From Lamellibrachia luymesi (Eukaryota; Annelida; Polychaeta; Sabellida; Siboglinidae): a stretch of DNA of 64,000 nucleotides. Numbering within the stretch: the stretch's first letter is position 1; each line of letters starts with the position of its first letter. A program made the position numbers and the translations under genes. The stretch is from contig SDWI01000072.1 of NCBI GenBank assembly GCA_009193005.1, forward strand, positions 51,077 to 115,076. The letters are read 5' to 3'. The notes under the pieces were generated by a model, which was not told where the DNA came from, did not search any database, and saw only the letters and a list, made by a program, of their open reading frames with translations. Positions 25,331 to 35,180 of this stretch are shown here, one piece after another.

Positions 25331-25584
25331 ATCGTCTATGTGCTATGAATGATCTAGTTCATTATCTTAGGTACATTATGTGTGTTGAAACTATTGAAAC
25401 TGTGGAAGTATACCTACTCTCTGAAACATATTGTAGCCATTTTAGCGGAAGTTCCTATCATGGCGTAAAAGGCCCACCCACGGAACAAGGCATGAATTCT
25501 GGAAAGTGTTTTAAGTTTGAATCCTAAATGATATTCCCAACCTTAGCTCAATGATGTTATTGAAATATGCAATTGTATCATATA

Positions 25585-25885
25585 TTCATTAAATATATTC
25601 ACACTACTAGCATTAACACTGTCATTTGACAGTTTCTTCCATTCAGTTACCCTCTGCGAGAATTAGTACTTTCTCATGTCCAACCTACACTGTTCTTTAA
25701 CTAATGCTGCTTTGTGTCCTCTGGCTCTACTGCCTTCTGTAAGTTTGAAGGACATATTGTTATCAATATCCTCATAACCACTCAATATTAAAAAAAACCT
25801 TCTATTTGGTTTCCTCTTAGTCTCCTGGTCTCTAGTGTTGTCAAATCACATTCCAACAAGCGGCTTTCGTAACTAAGGTTTCTCT
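25585..25885 (-). mobile_element. Degenerate LINE 3' fragment (same family as 19.8 and 22.4 kb)
   Basis: At the nucleotide level it matches the C-terminal tail coding part of the LINE at 23.4-23.75 kb, in reverse (NGYEN-like, HEV-like and MEETV segments interrupted by stops). There is no open frame. It is older than the 22.4 kb copy. Confidence 0.75.
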
Positions 25886-26374
25886 TGCCTCCACGTAATT
25901 TCCATCGGCGTCAATCGGCCATTTACAACGACAACAAATCACCTCCGCCCCTGACATTTGTCATTTATCGCTCGGTCGGGTATAGTGCCGGTCGGTGTGC
26001 CTGATCGATGCCATTACGCACGCCCGGATGCGCGCAGGTGTGCGCCGGTGTACTGGGGACAGGCTTCATGACGCGTTACTGACGTAGTTGCTGATTTGGC
26101 CGACGACGTTTGTGGCTGGTCTCGTCCTTGTGGCTATGAACATGCCAAATAAGAACGAAATGTTCAGCCAATGAGACGTCCCACTCTATTTGTTTTAAAT
26201 GGAATGTAGAACGATTTTCATTGGTTAACTGATACGGAGCTAGCTGGGGGTTTCGTATAATTGAAATGCAACATTTTCACAATTTTCACTTCTCAAAATA
26301 CATGTAAATTAACGATTTTATGCTTGATGCTTTAATTTGATTACCTTCAGAAATTGTATAAAACGCGCCGAATG

Positions 26375-27700
26375 GCCACCGCTTCGAAATTGTGGCCGAC
26401 AGTCGGTGGAATTCCCAGTTGTAATTCGAAGACCCAAATTGGCCTCGCTCATCAATCTCGCGGGTTGTTAACACGACCGATTCTTTCAGCGCGACACCGT
26501 ATCGGCCGACCAATTGGTCAATTTATCGTTCGTGTAATCCGGCATTTCGTGTGCGTTCGTCGTGCTACATTTCTTCACGACATATCATTAAAACTCCATC
26601 CTCAACTGATTTAGTCCATTGCGAATCAGGTTCGTTGATGTCCTAGTATGTAGTGTGTGAATAGTGTAAGTAATATGTAGTGTGAATAGTGTAAGTAATA
26701 TGTAGTGTGAATAGTTTAAGTAATATGTAGTGTGTGAATAGTTTAGGTAATATCCGCAATCAGTTTAATTAAAAAGTGCGTATATTTGTTCAAATCATCG
26801 AAATAATTTATTTCGGTAGATCTGGTTAGGCTAAAAATAGTGGATATCCAAAACGGTAAATACTTCATTGGGTCTAGGCGATCATGGGCGTGACTTCCAA
26901 CCTCTTGCGGATCAGATGACAAAGTTGTGAAATTTCACCAAGGGCGAAATTCGTTAGTTTTCAGCGTTCCCATTTTCACATCAACAAATGCTGGATCAAG
27001 CATTAAATAACAGTTTAACAGTTTGTCTTATTATTTTACAAAAAAGCTACAAACAAAAGTTGTACAGACTAGCTAGCATGGATTCTAGGTTCGTTTGAAT
27101 TTTTGCTAAATTTATTTGAAATGAGACGAGCAAAAAAATCGATTTGAGGATGAATTATCATAGCCAATGATGTCAGTGGGCGGTTGCGTTTAGTTGCTTT
27201 CGTCGTAACTTCCGAAGTGATTAATAATTGATGCCAATGAACGCGATATTGATTGAAGCCATACGAGAAGGTTACGTGACGGTTCTGGGAGCAGGCGAGA
27301 CGGCGTCACGGCCCGGTCACGTCAGTGATGTCTATGCTGGAAATAGCGTCGTTGCGTGACGAGCGTGTGGCATTTACAGAGGGTGACATTTACAGAGAAT
27401 AATGGTCGCTCGAAACCCGGTCGTAGAAACAAAACAAACGGACCCAGAGATACGAGTGTTTGTTAGCATAGTTCATAACAGTTGTGCTCTCCATCGAATC
27501 GCTCCCATGCTGGACAAACAGTCGCCTGTCTGGCGAGGATACTTTGGGAGATACAAGCGAATACAAGCCTATAGGCAATGCTATTATGTTAGTTTATTAT
27601 CTCACCGCTGGGTGTTAGTTTATAATCACACCGCTGGATGTTAGTTCATAATCACACCGCTGGATGTTAGTTCGTAATCACACCGCTTACAACCATAATT
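26375..27700. repeat. Low-copy duplicated segment, copy 1 (interrupted)
   Basis: The parts 26375-26560 and 27165-27700 match 45715-45885 and 45885-46380. In this copy the match is split by a complete interspersed element (26585-27150) that is absent at the corresponding point near 45885. It ends in 3-4 tandem units of about 26 bp (accgctggatgttagttcat, about 27605-27685). Neither copy contains a convincing gene. Confidence 0.75.
26585..27150 (+). mobile_element. Interspersed non-autonomous element, fullest copy (about 570 bp)
   Basis: The head is ttaaaactccatcctcaact, followed by tagtgtgtgaatag microrepeats, a middle with gatcatgggcgtgacttcca and ttcaccaagggcg, and a tail with gctagcatgg and aaatgagacgagcaaaaaaa. 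It has no coding capacity. It is recognised by at least seven other copies in this window in both orientations. Element class is uncertain: terminal inverted repeats are not obvious. Confidence 0.75.
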
Positions 27701-28405
27701 TTACGGGCAGATACTTTCTATATACAATTACTGGCTGCAACTGTCGGCTTCATTTTTGTGGCGGTCGACGGACTTGATAAAAACACCCTAGTATATTTCC
27801 GTGGACGACATTGTCACACCAGAATGGCTGATTTTGGTCAATGAGAACAACGAAAATGTGTTCAGTAAAATGACAAGGTGATCAACAGTATATCACCTTC
27901 GAAAAAATAGCTCTTCTGACCGCACTTTTCGCGTCCCGTTGGACATTCCGGTTTTGTCAGCATGCTCCCCGCTGAGTCCGGATCTGTTCGGCGACAAGGC
28001 AGACGAACTACACGGAACTCCTCGTCCACGACTGGCACGCGTCACTATTCTAAACTACAAGCATTTATTTCATCCATTGAGTGACATATTTATGATTATA
28101 TTTATATCGAACGACAAGAAGACGACAGTGCACAAAATAGTTATCGGTACAAGCCAATTAGGGAGCCTCAAATGTGTGCAATGCTTTAAATGTAAATAAA
28201 TCACAGGGTCTTTGTTAATGTTCCCTGAGGTGATAATCACGAATAGTTTTCGATATTTTCGTTGTGCGTTGTGCGCTAATCCACTTATCATGGCACGGAT
28301 TACTGCTCGAGCTGTTACACCCACAGTACAGCACGCGCCCAGTTTGCTTTTAATTCTGACGTCATTATGCAATATGTCTATTACGGGCGAGACAATTACG
28401 TGGTC

Positions 28406-28511
28406 ACGCACGCACGCACGCACGCACGCTCGCTCGCACGCACGCACGCACGCACACACATGCACGCACACACGCTCACGCACGCACGCACACGCACGCG
28501 CACACGCGCAC

Positions 28512-28582
<71 letters not shown>
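28406..28582. repeat. (ACGC)n / (AC)n microsatellite
   Basis: Tetranucleotide CGCA repeats grade into about 60 bp of AC. Confidence 0.95.
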
Positions 28583-28584
<2 letters not shown>

Positions 28585-28945
28585 GTCAAACGTATTAATA
28601 GTTACGCACACGGAAACAATATTTTATTTATTTGACAAGTGTTTGGAACCGGTTGACTTAATTAATAATTAATAATAGAGACAACTATTTACTCTCGATC
28701 TTCAGTCCAACTTGGTGTAAATACAAATGAATCTGGTTTACCCTAGTCACTGGTTTACTCTAGAGAAAACTCAAGGTCGAGTATACTATAAATAGGTGAG
28801 ACCGGGGCTAAATGTATACAGCCTTACAGGCAAGTTGTTACAGATGCGTTTTACGAAAGCATAGCACACACATGGAATTGGTTGGAAGTCCACCAGCAGA
28901 CACACTGTCCAAAAATTCGGGAGTTAAGAAGACGAAATTAACGAT

Positions 28946-29426
28946 NNNNNNNNNNNNNNNNNNNNNNNNNNNNNNNNNNNNNNNNNNNNNNNNNNNNNNN
29001 NNNNNNNNNNNNNNNNNNNNNNNNNNNNNNNNNNNNNNNNNNNNNNNNNNNNNNNNNNNNNNNNNNNNNNNNNNNNNNNNNNNNNNNNNNNNNNNNNNNN
29101 NNNNNNNNNNNNNNNNNNNNNNNNNNNNNNNNNNNNNNNNNNNNNNNNNNNNNNNNNNNNNNNNNNNNNNNNNNNNNNNNNNNNNNNNNNNNNNNNNNNN
29201 NNNNNNNNNNNNNNNNNNNNNNNNNNNNNNNNNNNNNNNNNNNNNNNNNNNNNNNNNNNNNNNNNNNNNNNNNNNNNNNNNNNNNNNNNNNNNNNNNNNN
29301 NNNNNNNNNNNNNNNNNNNNNNNNNNNNNNNNNNNNNNNNNNNNNNNNNNNNNNNNNNNNNNNNNNNNNNNNNNNNNNNNNNNNNNNNNNNNNNNNNNNN
29401 NNNNNNNNNNNNNNNNNNNNNNNNNN
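28946..29426. other. Assembly gap (481 N)
   Basis: The run of N lies directly to the left of a (TGCG)n repeat, so a collapsed or unresolved simple repeat is the likely cause. Confidence 0.99.
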
Positions 29427-29497
<71 letters not shown>

Positions 29498-30244
29498 CTG
29501 TGTTATGTATTTGTCTATACCTCTACACCACACAACTAACAATGTATCATATATTAATGTATTATGCTACTAAAGCTGCTACAAATGCTAGGCTGTCTGT
29601 ATGTCTACCTGGCCTGCAGGTGGCTCCCCGCTGTGGGATCATCTCACAGTCTGATTTCAGCACATAAAGTTACCTATAACTTCTCACTCAAAGTTGACTG
29701 CAGTTCTCTGCACAGCTCCAATAACTAAACACAGGGCAACAAAACTACGTTCGATATTGATCTCAGTTATGCCTCACGGCGTTATGAATGAATGAATGAA
29801 CGAACGAACGAACCAACCAACCAACGAACTAACGAACGAATGGGTGAATGAATTAATGAATGAATGAACGAACGAATGAACAAATTATTTAATTAAGTTA
29901 TTCAACAAACATACATTTACATATTTTATACAATACATGTCATTAAATGCATTTTTAACTGCAGGATTCAACAAGTACAACACAGTTTACACGCATAGCA
30001 GATCAAACAAAACTATTGGAACATGAGTTGAAGAAAAAAAACTTTTTAACAATCTAAAATATTTCAAACAATTTAAATTCACCTGATCATTAATTGAATT
30101 TACAATGGGACGATAAACACAATAACTGATATTTCTATCTCATCTAATTAACAATTTAGCACATTATCTCTTAATTACAATGTCATTTTCTTCTGGTCTC
30201 GCGTTCATTGCAATTAACTTTCCACTACAACACCTGATCAATCA
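29427..30244 (-). repeat. 3' flank of peptide gene copy C (cluster flank repeat)
   Basis: In reverse complement this stretch matches the 3' flanks of the other family members at 33425-33740, 41938-42350, 48605-48850 and 49862-50217. Shared parts include a ctgaaatcagactgtgagat block and a terminal (CGCA)n, here (TGCG)n at 29427-29497. It also holds a (GAAT/GAAC)n run at 29785-29882, at the place where copy E has a far larger array. Confidence 0.8.
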
Positions 30245-30406
30245 TCACTGGTGTATATCAATGTTAGTTCGTCTGAGATTCACACAGTGGTCAATGCAAC
30301 TGGCAGTGAGCCTGGTCATTCGGTCAGTCATGTCAGGGCTGAAGTCTTCCCCGTGTATATCGATGCAGTCGCCGCGACAGTGCAGGCGAATGTCTTCAAA
30401 CTCGAG
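30245..30406 (-). pseudogene. Peptide family copy C: lone exon 3, 5'-deleted pseudogene
   Basis: On the minus strand this is an open 54-codon exon 3 (53 residues plus TGA) with HCRGDC and SCIDHC, so the C-x3-C-x22-C-x3-C frame is intact. Two lesions mark it as broken. First, the acceptor corresponding to TTTCCAG in copy D reads TTCCTG, losing the AG. Second, to the right, intron 2 sequence runs only to about 30857 and then joins directly to the divergent promoter half, so exon 1, intron 1 and exon 2 are deleted. It shares with D a deletion of about 46 bp that removes the Lys/Glu-rich tail and gives the ending RRTNIDIHQ. It differs from D at six bases in this exon. Confidence 0.85.
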
Positions 30407-30859
30407 CAGGAAAGATACGTCGATTCTATTGAACTGATGAGTATATTATACTGAACTCACGACAAATTTCAACAGACGCGTGATTCCATTTCAGATAACG
30501 ATATCCGACAATATCGGTAAAATATTAATTATAATATGTATGTCACAAGCCCACAACAACTATATTAAGTTGAGATTTTAGGAGTAAGTTCAGGCTGAAA
30601 TGTAATTTCATTTATATTTTTATATTTAAAATTGGTATTTAGAACAAAAGAACCTTGGCTTCTTCAGCGGCAAAAATAAAAAAGAAAGAATGTTTGTGTG
30701 GTAATATTTTGTCATACACATACAATTGCTCATAGATACAATTTCAGAGCGGTTTTAAGGACACTGAGTTTTGTTGCAGGAAATATTTTACAAAGATTCT
30801 CTCGTTGACTGGTAAACTGCTTTATTTATGCAACTAATATGAGCCACGCCGTTAGGTAT

Positions 30860-31218
30860 CGCTGGGCTAATGTAACGATGGACAGTCGTCGGCCTCATCC
30901 AGTCCACATGCCGACGTTGGGTGTAGACTGTTTGCAATGTCTTCCACGACGCACTTGGGTCGACTTAGTTGAGTCGCTGCTAGGGCTACAGTTATGAGAG
31001 CCCATTGACCTTTGCGTAATGTGCGACTCTGGCACAAACACGGCGCGACACTCGACTCAAGTACGCCGTGGAACATACGACAAACACTCCACACCCAACG
31101 TCGACATCTCAGCTGGATATAAGGACGACGACTGTCCACCGGTACATCAGCTCACCCCTAGCGACACAGACACGACATCTAGGTTTAACTTGGCGAGTCA
31201 GCGAGGACCAGGAACAAC
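30860..31218. promoter_or_regulatory. Inverted-repeat divergent promoter between C and A
   Basis: The two halves (about 30873-30980 and 31040-31145) are diverged reverse complements sharing cgactcaagt/acttgggtcg, cccaacgtcg and gacgactgtcc. The right half has a TATA box, TATAAGG at 31118-31124, 95-100 bp before the ATG of A. The left half has GGATGAGG at the same place. The matching region at 39423-39826 has the same structure. Confidence 0.75.
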
Positions 31219-33049
31219 ATGAAGACGTCAATCCTGGTAGGTGATGGTTCGCCTTAGAGGTCGGTCTTTATTGTAGAAAGTCTTCACTGTACGAACCCTC
31301 ACGATTACGATTGTATGCATATGTCACGCGGTGCCACGCGACCTTTCGCGTTGATGTGTTCCATGCGTTATAATAACTGCGTCCGTGTATTCTATATCCT
31401 CATTAGCATCAGTGGTTTGAACATCGTCTGTTGTGACTAAAAAGTCCGCAAGTGGCAATCTCTGTTACACTATGTTACACTATGTTACACTCTGTTACAC
31501 TATGTTACATTATGTTACATTATGTTACATTATGTTACACTCTGTTACACTATGTTACACTCTGCTAAACTCTGTTATACTATGTTACACTCTGTTGCAA
31601 TCTGTTACACTATGTTACACTATGTTACACTATGTTACATTATATTACACTATGTTACACCATGTTACACTATGTTACACCCTGTTACACTATGTTACAC
31701 ATGGCACAGGTGCAGACAATTTGATGTAGACGCATGGTAGTCGATGGCCTTTCTCTCCGACGCTCTCTCTTCCCCATCCACAGTTCGTTTCTCCTTTCTT
31801 GTGCCTTCCTGATGCCACTCCACACATCCTGTCGCCAGTTGTTACGATCTGCTGCGGCAGATTCCCAGGACTCGACGCTGATTTGAGCAGATTTGATTTC
31901 TCGTTTGCAAGCATCACTGAACGACAGAGCTGGACGGCCGACACGCCTGACACCATAGGCTCATTACAGAGGACGTCCGTTGGAATATGTCCATCCTCCA
32001 TACGCCTTCATATGTTCTATACTATGCCATATGTCGTAATGCATTCCTGTGTCTACGACTCTACATGCTTGTTAACTCTTGTTAAATGTGTGTCCTGTAT
32101 CGTTCACGTATCATCGCATCTTGTATCGTTCACGTATCATCACGTCTTGTATCGTTCACGTATCATCACATCTTGTATCGTTCACATATCATCACATCTT
32201 GTATCGTTCACGTATCATCACATCTTGTATCGTTCACGTATCATCACGTCTTGCTGTTGCAGATCGCTTTTGTCCTAGTTACGGTGACTGTGACATCCGT
32301 TCAGTCGAGCACAACAAACGCTCTACCTCAACATAAGGTAACGAAATAGTAGTAGTGATTGCGCTGTGGTGGCGGTGATGGTTATATTAATAGTATGTTG
32401 GGCGGCGGCGGCGGCGGCGGCGGCGAATCATATTAGTTGTATAAATAAAGCAGTTTACCAGTCAACGAGAGAGTCTGTGTAATAGCATTCCTGTAACAAG
32501 ACTCATTGTCGTTGAAATCACTCTTAAATTGTATCTATAGGCAAATATATATCTAGGGCAATATTAACCACAACAAAACTACCGTTATTTTATATTAAAT
32601 TTATTCCCGCTGACGAAGCCACGTCTCTTGTATTTTATTTTAGGTATACAAATATATATTTTATATAAAATTTCGTTTCATCCGGAACTTACTATAAAAT
32701 CTTAACACAGTTGTTGTGGCAGACATATTAGAAGTAATGTTTTACCGATAGTGCGGATATCGTTATCTGAAAGGAATCATACGTCTGTTGAAATGTGCCG
32801 TCAGTTCAAATTATAATATAGTCATCTTTTCAGCTCAAGTTTAAAGACCTTCGCACGCACTGCACCGGAGAGTGCATCAGGATGTACAGCGAAGAGTTCC
32901 GCTCTGACTCGACCGACCGAACGACTCAGCTCATCACCACTTGTATCGACCAGTGTGTGAATCTTATGAAAAAGGCGATCGAAAAAGAACAAAATAAAGA
33001 AGGCGACTCAGAAGACGAAACAATAGTTATTGACACCAGGGGACTTTAG
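31219..33049 (+). CDS. Secreted four-cysteine peptide, family copy A (intact, 102 aa)
   Basis: Exons are 31219-31236, 32263-32337 and 32834-33049, all phase 0 with GT-AG introns. Exon 1 encodes only MKTSIL. Exon 2 completes a hydrophobic signal peptide (IAFVLVTVTVTSVQS) and a Ser/Thr-rich propiece. Exon 3 encodes the mature domain with C41, C45, C68 and C72, in the pattern C-x3-C-x22-C-x3-C, then a charged tail rich in Lys/Glu and Asp/Glu ending IDTRGL. Paired C-x3-C motifs on two predicted helices suggest a disulfide-linked helical hairpin, a fold used by several unrelated secreted peptides. I do not recognise the family and assign no function. TATAAGG stands 97 bp upstream. The exons are too short for ordinary ORF finding; conservation across A, B and D supports the model. 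Confidence 0.82.
31453..31705. repeat. 10-bp minisatellite (tatgttacac), about 25 units, in intron 1 of A
   Basis: The decamer is tandem, with C/T and A/C variants. It is absent from the corresponding intron of copy B, so it arose after duplication. Confidence 0.95.
32078..32262 (+). repeat. 26-bp minisatellite running into the exon 2 acceptor of copy A
   Basis: About six units of gtatcgttcacgtatcatca plus catctt end directly at the ttgctgttgcag acceptor. Copy B has one unit (about 40697-40720) and copy D about four (36905-37010, reversed). The unit therefore comes from the conserved branch-site/pyrimidine-tract region. Confidence 0.9.
32400..32425. repeat. (GGC)n in intron 2 of copy A
   Basis: A short GGC triplet run lies about 60 bp after the exon 2 donor. 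The homologous position is (GGC)n in B and E and a long (GGT)n in D. Confidence 0.9.
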
Positions 33050-33740
33050 ATTCTAGTTGTTGTTGTTCTAGTTGTTGTTCTAGTTATTTCCTGCTGACTA
33101 GTCTGTATGTTGTGGTTACTTCAATTGTATGGTGCTTCGAGGTCTCATTCAACTAGCCAGCCTTTTACAGAACATTGTCGCCAAGCCGACCTTTATATGC
33201 TGGCACTGAGGGTGGTCACTGCCAGGGTGCATGTCGTCCTCAGTAGTTCTTTTTCGTCTCCAATTAAATGAGACGGGAATGACATTAACGCGATCATCCG
33301 AGTCACGAGACATACATAGTCTCCAATGTTGAGAGCCAGTTTTTACACCAAAGATACCCGTGCCCGGTCCGGGAACTCTGTCATGTAAGGCGGATGTAAA
33401 GACTGACCACCACCCTACGGCACGGCAGGTGTTGCAGTGGAACGTTAATTGCAATGAAAGCGATACCAGAAGACGATGTGATTAAAAGATAACGCCGTAT
33501 GGCATAGGTAAGATCAACGTAGAAAGCAGTTTTGTTACCGTGTTTTTAGTTATTGAAGACGTGCCGACGAACTGCAGTCGCTATAAATCTGAGTGAAAAG
33601 TTCTTGGTAACTTTGTGTACTGAAATCAGACTGTGAGATATTCCCGCAGCGGGGAGCCACCTGAAGGACAGGTAGACACACAGACAGCATAGCATTTATG
33701 TAGTAGCATAATAAATTAATATATAATACATTGTTGGTTT
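33050..33740 (+). other. 3' UTR and flank of copy A
   Basis: This begins with a ttgttgttctagttgttgtt repeat shared with copy B, followed by flank sequence common to all members. An AATAAA lies at 33710-33715. Homology stops at about 33740, where a LINE fragment begins. Confidence 0.6.
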
Positions 33741-34646
33741 AGTGTTGTTAAATTGTAATTATTACGACGTTCACCGTACGCTTCCTGATAAATTTGGTCA
33801 TACTCAGTTTCAGTACAAATTACTCCACCTAAATATACAAGGACTCTCATCCAAATGTGACCAACTTACGATGCTACCCTCGCAGCTTTCGTGTGCACGT
33901 ATTGAAATTGATTATATCTCATTATATGAAACTTTTATAAATGACGATAATGTGCATATTTTAAAAATGTCCCAGTTATAACCTTATTTACAAAAAATTG
34001 GAAGATTAAATCTAAAGGTGGTGTCGCAATAATTATTTATTAAATCTACGTGATAACAAACAGTGTATGTACGTGATAACAAACAGTATATGTACGTGAT
34101 AACAAACAGTGTATGTACGTGATAACAAACAGTGTATGTACGTGATAACAAACAGTGTATGTACGTGATAACAAACAGTGTATGCATGTGATAACAAACA
34201 GTGTATGTACGTGATAACAAACAGTGTATGTACGTGATAACAAACAGTGTATGTACGTGATAACAAACAGTGTATGTACGTGATAACAAACAATATGATC
34301 TTCGTGAAGTACTTAGTACTTTTGTAGAAGGTGAATTTGAATTCATATTTATTGAATTTAGTTATAATGGTCAAACTTCAATCGTAGGCGAGATATACCG
34401 CATTCCTAATTCAAATGTTACTGCTTCTATGCAACAATATGAGTCAATACTAAATAACATTCAATGCCCGAACAATCACGTCATCATTGTCACTGATCAA
34501 AATGTTGACTACCTAAAGATTGACTCATATACACCATCATCCGACCTATTAGATATACACCTAGCTGCTAATCTCATTCCCACGATCACTAAACTAACTC
34601 TTATCACCCATACATCCGCTATCCTCATTGATACCGTATTTTAATT
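33741..34646 (+). mobile_element. LINE endonuclease-domain fragment split by a minisatellite
   Basis: The left part encodes LLHLNIQGLSSKCDQLTMLP and IDYISLYETFINDD, the N-terminal half of an AP-like endonuclease of a CR1/Jockey-type LINE. The right part, from 34290, resumes with LREVLSTFVEGEFEFIFIEF, SIVGEIYRIPNSN and NNHVIIVTDQNVDYLKID, then HTSAILIDTVF and a stop. Between them a 23-bp tandem array (34046-34290) replaces the short loop that should join the two. There is no polymerase domain. It sits exactly between the two peptide gene pairs. Confidence 0.82.
34046..34290. repeat. 23-bp minisatellite inside LINE coding sequence, about 10 units
   Basis: The unit is gtgataacaaacagtgtatg plus tac. 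The last unit passes smoothly into the LINE coding frame (gataacaaacaatatgatct), showing that the array grew from LINE sequence rather than being inserted. Confidence 0.93.
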
Positions 34647-34714
34647 TATATATGCTAACTCATTTATGCAACTTTTGTATGTAGTTTTTGTGAACAAATA
34701 TGTTAAACAAAATA

Positions 34715-34897
34715 CTTGATTGAACGTATAACTACTGTAAACATTAGAGTGTCATTGAACGTATAACTACTGTAAACATTAGAGTGTCATTGGACGTATA
34801 ACTACTGTAAACATTAGAGTGTCATTGAACGTATAACTACTGTAAACATTAGAGTGTCATTGAACGTATAACTACTGTAAACATTAGAGTGTCATTA
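34715..34897. repeat. 35-bp minisatellite in the 3' flank of copy D, 5 units
   Basis: The unit is ttgaacgtataactactgta plus aacattagagtgtca. The homologous flank of copy E (near 48985-49025, reversed) has a single unit, so the array is a local expansion. Confidence 0.92.
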
Positions 34898-35180
34898 CTG
34901 TCAAGATTCAAGATGCAACAACACAGTTCACATGCATAGCAGATCAAACGAAAATATTGGAACATGAATTGAAAAACTATTATAACAATCTAGAACATTT
35001 CAAACAATTTTACATTCATCTAAACATCAATTTAATTTACAATGGGATGATAAACACAATAACTGATATTTCTATCTTACCACAAGAAAGTAAGAATTTA
35101 GCACATTTTCTCTTAATTAAATTTTCTTCTGGTCTCGCGTTCATTGCAATTAACTTTCCACTGCAACACCTGATCAATCA

